From: Enterobacteriaceae endosymbiont of Plateumaris consimilis
GTDB taxonomy: Bacteria; Pseudomonadota; Gammaproteobacteria; Enterobacterales; Enterobacteriaceae
Assembly: GCF_012563145.1 (NCBI RefSeq)
Contig: NZ_CP046230.1
Coordinates: 126,333-190,332 of the forward strand
Length of the DNA stretch: 64,000 nucleotides
Reading direction: 5' to 3'
Positions 61,340-64,000 of this stretch are shown piece by piece. How positions within the stretch are numbered: the first letter of the stretch is position 1; each line of letters begins with the position of its first letter. The notes beneath the pieces are model-generated. The model was not told the DNA's origin, made no database searches, and saw only the letters and a program-made list of their open reading frames with translations. The position numbers and the translations under genes are program-made.

Positions 61340-62182
61340 TTATTTAAGTTTAATCCATATTTTTAATGTAACTTTTTTATTAAAAAATTTTTCTATACTA
61401 TTTTGAGATCTATTTATAATAAATTTTATCATATTAGCATTTTTACCTATTAATATTTTTTTTTGACTTAATTTTTTAACATAAAATAATACATTAATAT
61501 TTTTTGAGAGAGTTTTTGGATTTTCAATAAATGATTCTATTTTAATTTTTAATTTATATGGTAATTCATTATGAATATATCTTATAATATATTCTCTTAT
61601 TATTTCAGAAATAATTAGTTTTTTAGATTGATTTGTAATATAATTTTTTGGAAATACATGTTTTTTGTTAGGTAAAATTTTAAATATAATATGATTAATA
61701 TCATTAATATATAACTTTTTTTTTGCTGAAATCATAACTACATCAGTAAAAAAGATTTTTTTTTTAATAAAATTAATATGTGATAACAGTATTGTTTTAT
61801 TATAGATTTTATCTATTTTATTAATTACAATAATGATTGGAATAAAAATAATAATATTATTAATTATTTTTATAATTTTTTCTTCTATATAATTCCATTT
61901 GTTTTGATCTAAAACTAATAAAATTGCATCAAAATTATTTTTACTAAATAAACTATTATAAATAATATTATTATTCTCTATTAGACCAGGAGTATCAATA
62001 TATTCAATTTGATAATTTTTGTGATTATATATTCCAGAAATATTAAAACAAGTAGTATTTATTTTATGAGATGTAATAGAAATTTTTTTTCCTATTAATT
62101 GATTTAATAATGTAGATTTTCCTGAATTAGTTCTACCTAACATTAAAACTCTACCAAAATAAAAAGATATTATTTTATTCAC
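61340..62182 (-). CDS. era: Era, GTPase for 30S subunit maturation
   Basis: Era binds the 3' end of 16S rRNA and couples 30S maturation to GTP. The G domain has G1 GRTNSGKS (16-23; enteric GRPNVGKS), G3 DTPG (63-66) and G4 NKID (121-124). Switch I keeps the threonine in NTTC. The C-terminal KH domain is diverged: its GxxG loop is GKNA (246-249), missing the second glycine. The protein ends at 280 residues, about 20 short of E. coli (301). Probably functional, but RNA binding may be altered. It follows rnc by 24 bp. Confidence 0.94.
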   Translation of the reverse strand: MNKIISFYFGRVLMLGRTNSGKSTLLNQLIGKKISITSHKINTTCFNISGIYNHKNYQIEYIDTPGLIENNNIIYNSLFSKNNFDAILLVLDQNKWNYIEEKIIKIINNIIIFIPIIIVINKIDKIYNKTILLSHINFIKKKIFFTDVVMISAKKKLYINDINHIIFKILPNKKHVFPKNYITNQSKKLIISEIIREYIIRYIHNELPYKLKIKIESFIENPKTLSKNINVLFYVKKLSQKKILIGKNANMIKFIINRSQNSIEKFFNKKVTLKIWIKLK

Positions 62183-62206
62183 TTTTTTAAAAACCTATAT
62201 TATAAA

Positions 62207-62884
62207 TTAAATTCCTAATTTAATTAATGCATGTTTTGCTGCCGATTGTTCTGCTTTACGACGACTAGAACCTATTCCTGTTATTATTTCTGACATACCG
62301 TTAATTTTACATTGAATAGTAAATTTTTGATTATGTACTTCTCCATTTATCTGTATTATAAAATAATATGGTAATGGTAAATGAGATCTTTGTAAATATT
62401 CTTGTAATTTTGTTTTAGGATCTTTTTGATTATTTCCAGGTATGATTTCTTTTAATCTAAACTTATACCATTTTAATATAATTTTTTCTACAATTCTAAT
62501 ATTAGAATCTATACAAATACTACCAATTAAAGCTTCCATAGTATCTGCTAAAATAGATTCTCTATTATATCCTCCATTTTTTAATTCTCCTGGACCTAAT
62601 AATAAATATTCACCTAATTTAAATGATCTAGCAATACTAGCTAATGTATTACCTCTTACTAAAGTAGCTCTCATACGACTCATATTACCTTCATTTATGT
62701 TAGGAAATTTATTGTATAATTCTTTAGCAATAATATAACTAAGTATAGAATCTCCTAAAAATTCTAATCTTTCGTTATGTTTACAGCTTGCACTTCGATG
62801 AGTTAAAGCTTGATACAATAAATTTTGATGTTTAAAAATGTAACCTAACTTTTGTTGTAATCGATTCATCATAATAAAATTCAC
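62207..62884 (-). CDS. rnc: Ribonuclease III
   Basis: RNase III cuts double-stranded RNA and starts rRNA processing. Its catalytic residues E38, E41, D45, D114 and E117 are at E. coli numbering ([20 protein letters not shown]) and a C-terminal dsRNA-binding domain ends with [18 protein letters not shown]. Length 225 (226 in E. coli). The start is supported by the MNxIxxNRLQ beginning. It lies between lepB (44 bp) and era, the canonical order. Confidence 0.98.
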   Translation of the reverse strand: MNFIMMNRLQQKLGYIFKHQNLLYQALTHRSASCKHNERLEFLGDSILSYIIAKELYNKFPNINEGNMSRMRATLVRGNTLASIARSFKLGEYLLLGPGELKNGGYNRESILADTMEALIGSICIDSNIRIVEKIILKWYKFRLKEIIPGNNQKDPKTKLQEYLQRSHLPLPYYFIIQINGEVHNQKFTIQCKINGMSEIITGIGSSRRKAEQSAAKHALIKLGI

Positions 62885-62928
62885 AGAATTATATTCTTAT
62901 ATTTTTATATTTTATATAATAATTAATA

Positions 62929-63894
62929 TTATTTAATTTTTTTTATTCTATAAAAACGTATTTTAGATGGCCATTTATTTTCTTGTTTTTCTAAACTCAT
63001 CCAAATATAAGTAGCTTTACCTAATAAATATTTTCTATCTACAAAACCCCAATAACGACTGTCATAACTATCATCACGATTATCCCCCATAACAAAATAA
63101 TGATTATAAGGTACTATCCATGTATAATCTGATTGATTCTTTTGACGATATATTTTTAATGTTTGCATTATTTCAGGTGAAAATAAAATTTTATGAGATA
63201 AATTATGTATTTTTTCTGTATATTCAAATAATTTTAAACCACCAAATATATATTTTTTATGAATATTATAAATAATAATATTCTTATTTAAATGTTTATT
63301 AAAACATTTAAACATTTGAACATAATCACTGATTTTAAAATTTTTATATTGAATAATTTTTTTATTTTTATTAATAGGATATATAAAAATTTGCTTATTT
63401 TTAGCATTATATATAATTTTATCTCCTGGTAAACCTATTACTCTTTTAATATAATTTTCTTTAGGATTTTGAGGGAATTGAAAAACAACAACATCTCCTC
63501 TTTTAGGATTTTTATTATTTATAATATAATTATTATTTAATGGATTTTTTATACCATAAATAAATTTATTAACTAAAATAAAATCTCCTATAAATAACGT
63601 TGGCATCATAGATTCTGATGGAATATAAAATGGTTCATATACAAAAGAACGAATTAAAAATACTATTAATATAATAGGGAATAAAGATCCAATTTCTCTT
63701 TTCCAAGATTCTCTATACTTACTAATATTATAATAATATATATTTTGATTATGTCTTTTTTTATAAAAAATATATAATATTATGATTTTATAATAAATCC
63801 ATATACATCCTGTTATTAATAAACTAAAAATTAATATTAATTGAAATATATTATTATTCATATTTTTTATACTTACAGCAAATAAATTATTCAT
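62929..63894 (-). CDS. lepB: Signal peptidase I
   Basis: LepB removes signal peptides of exported proteins such as PotD and SurA. Two N-terminal membrane spans (about 17-42 and 70-88) anchor a periplasmic serine-lysine protease. The catalytic S95 lies in [10 protein letters not shown] (E. coli PSGSM, so Gly precedes Ser there and Glu here) and K150 in [26 protein letters not shown] completes the active-site boxes. Length 321 (E. coli 324). Its ATG overlaps the lepA stop by 3 bases (ATGA). Confidence 0.97.
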   Translation of the reverse strand: MNNLFAVSIKNMNNNIFQLILIFSLLITGCIWIYYKIIILYIFYKKRHNQNIYYYNISKYRESWKREIGSLFPIILIVFLIRSFVYEPFYIPSESMMPTLFIGDFILVNKFIYGIKNPLNNNYIINNKNPKRGDVVVFQFPQNPKENYIKRVIGLPGDKIIYNAKNKQIFIYPINKNKKIIQYKNFKISDYVQMFKCFNKHLNKNIIIYNIHKKYIFGGLKLFEYTEKIHNLSHKILFSPEIMQTLKIYRQKNQSDYTWIVPYNHYFVMGDNRDDSYDSRYWGFVDRKYLLGKATYIWMSLEKQENKWPSKIRFYRIKKIK

Positions 63895-64000
63895 TTTGTT
63901 ATCTTTAATATAGATAAAAATATAGAAGTAGGTAATAAAACATTACCAATAACTTTCATTTTTTTTTTTCCTTCTTTTTGTTTTTGAATTAATTTTTTTT
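63891..64000 (-). CDS. lepA: LepA (EF4), C-terminal end only
   Basis: The minus-strand frame that ends in TGA at 63893-63891 reads ...[34 protein letters not shown], matching the C-terminus of E. coli LepA (KQKEGKKRMKQIGNVELP...). LepA is a ribosome-associated translation GTPase involved in initiation and subunit biogenesis. The body of the gene is beyond the window. The 4-nt ATGA overlap with lepB indicates the usual lepA-lepB-rnc-era operon. Confidence 0.93.
   Translation of the reverse strand, partial: KKLIQKQKEGKKKMKVIGNVLLPTSIFLSILKITK

Noticed and set aside
62929..63894. LepB active-site PSESM in place of PSGSM as a defect
   Set aside because: Residues other than Gly before the catalytic Ser occur in functional signal peptidases; Ser/Lys pair and boxes are intact.
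1..64000. Insertion sequences, phage genes, CRISPR arrays, toxin-antitoxin or defence systems
   Set aside because: No transposase, integrase, regularly spaced repeats or cas-like proteins; nearly all DNA is assigned to housekeeping genes.

Overview
The window reads as a piece of the chromosome of an obligate, heat-shock-competent but heavily reduced gammaproteobacterial endosymbiont (Enterobacterales-like, of the Buchnera / Ishikawaella / Purcelliella / Annandia kind; I cannot name the species). Evidence seen directly: extreme A+T richness (about four fifths by eye, not counted), nearly every protein aligning from end to end with an Escherichia coli orthologue that I know, E. coli-like local gene orders with many members missing, gaps made of almost pure A/T, and no mobile elements, phage genes, CRISPR arrays or recognisable pseudogenes. 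A complete histidine operon, plus aroC and an ornithine carbamoyltransferase, points to a nutritional symbiont that makes amino acids for a sap-feeding insect (inference).

Layout. 1-2.5 kb: end of tsaB, then the hslVU protease. 2.5-9.6 kb: his operon on the minus strand in canonical order G-(DC)-B-H-A-F-I, with hisD and hisC fused into one reading frame. 9.8-11.3 kb: divergent rnhA/dnaQ and tRNA-Asp. 11.3-16.5 kb: mscS, fbaA, pgk, tkt (glycolysis and pentose phosphates). 16.8-23.1 kb: metK, gyrA, mutS, followed by a 631-bp gene desert. 23.8-33.7 kb: a dcw-type cluster that keeps rsmH-murE-murF-mraY-murD-murG-murC-ddlB but has lost every fts gene as well as mraZ and lpxC. 33.8-40.3 kb: dciA, secA, dnaJ, dnaK with a well preserved sigma-32 promoter. 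40.7-48.7 kb: pepA, valS, argF-type OTCase, ridA, potD, trhO. 48.7-51.8 kb: tRNA-Leu(CAA), tRNA-Asn, prmB, aroC, a 2-Cys peroxiredoxin. 51.9-55.1 kb: yajC-secD-secF. 55.2-60.9 kb: rsmC, apaH-apaG-rsmA-surA and djlA. 60.9-64 kb: acpS, era, rnc, lepB and the end of lepA.

How it works together. The window holds much of the protein-export route (secA, yajC-secD-secF, lepB, surA), the chaperone/protease set (DnaK-DnaJ, DjlA, HslVU), all the late peptidoglycan-precursor enzymes, and a notable number of ribosome-maturation enzymes (rsmA, rsmC, rsmH, prmB, era, rnc). The most striking pattern is selective erosion: wall-precursor synthesis is intact while the divisome genes normally interleaved with it are cleanly excised. 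The OMP chaperone surA stays although neighbouring lptD and the expected lpxC are gone. The most unusual single gene is the hisD-hisC fusion. I see no entirely new multi-gene system; the novelty candidates are the fusion, the fts-free dcw cluster, a prion-like linker in DjlA, and several active-site substitutions (MutS, MscS, Era, RsmA).
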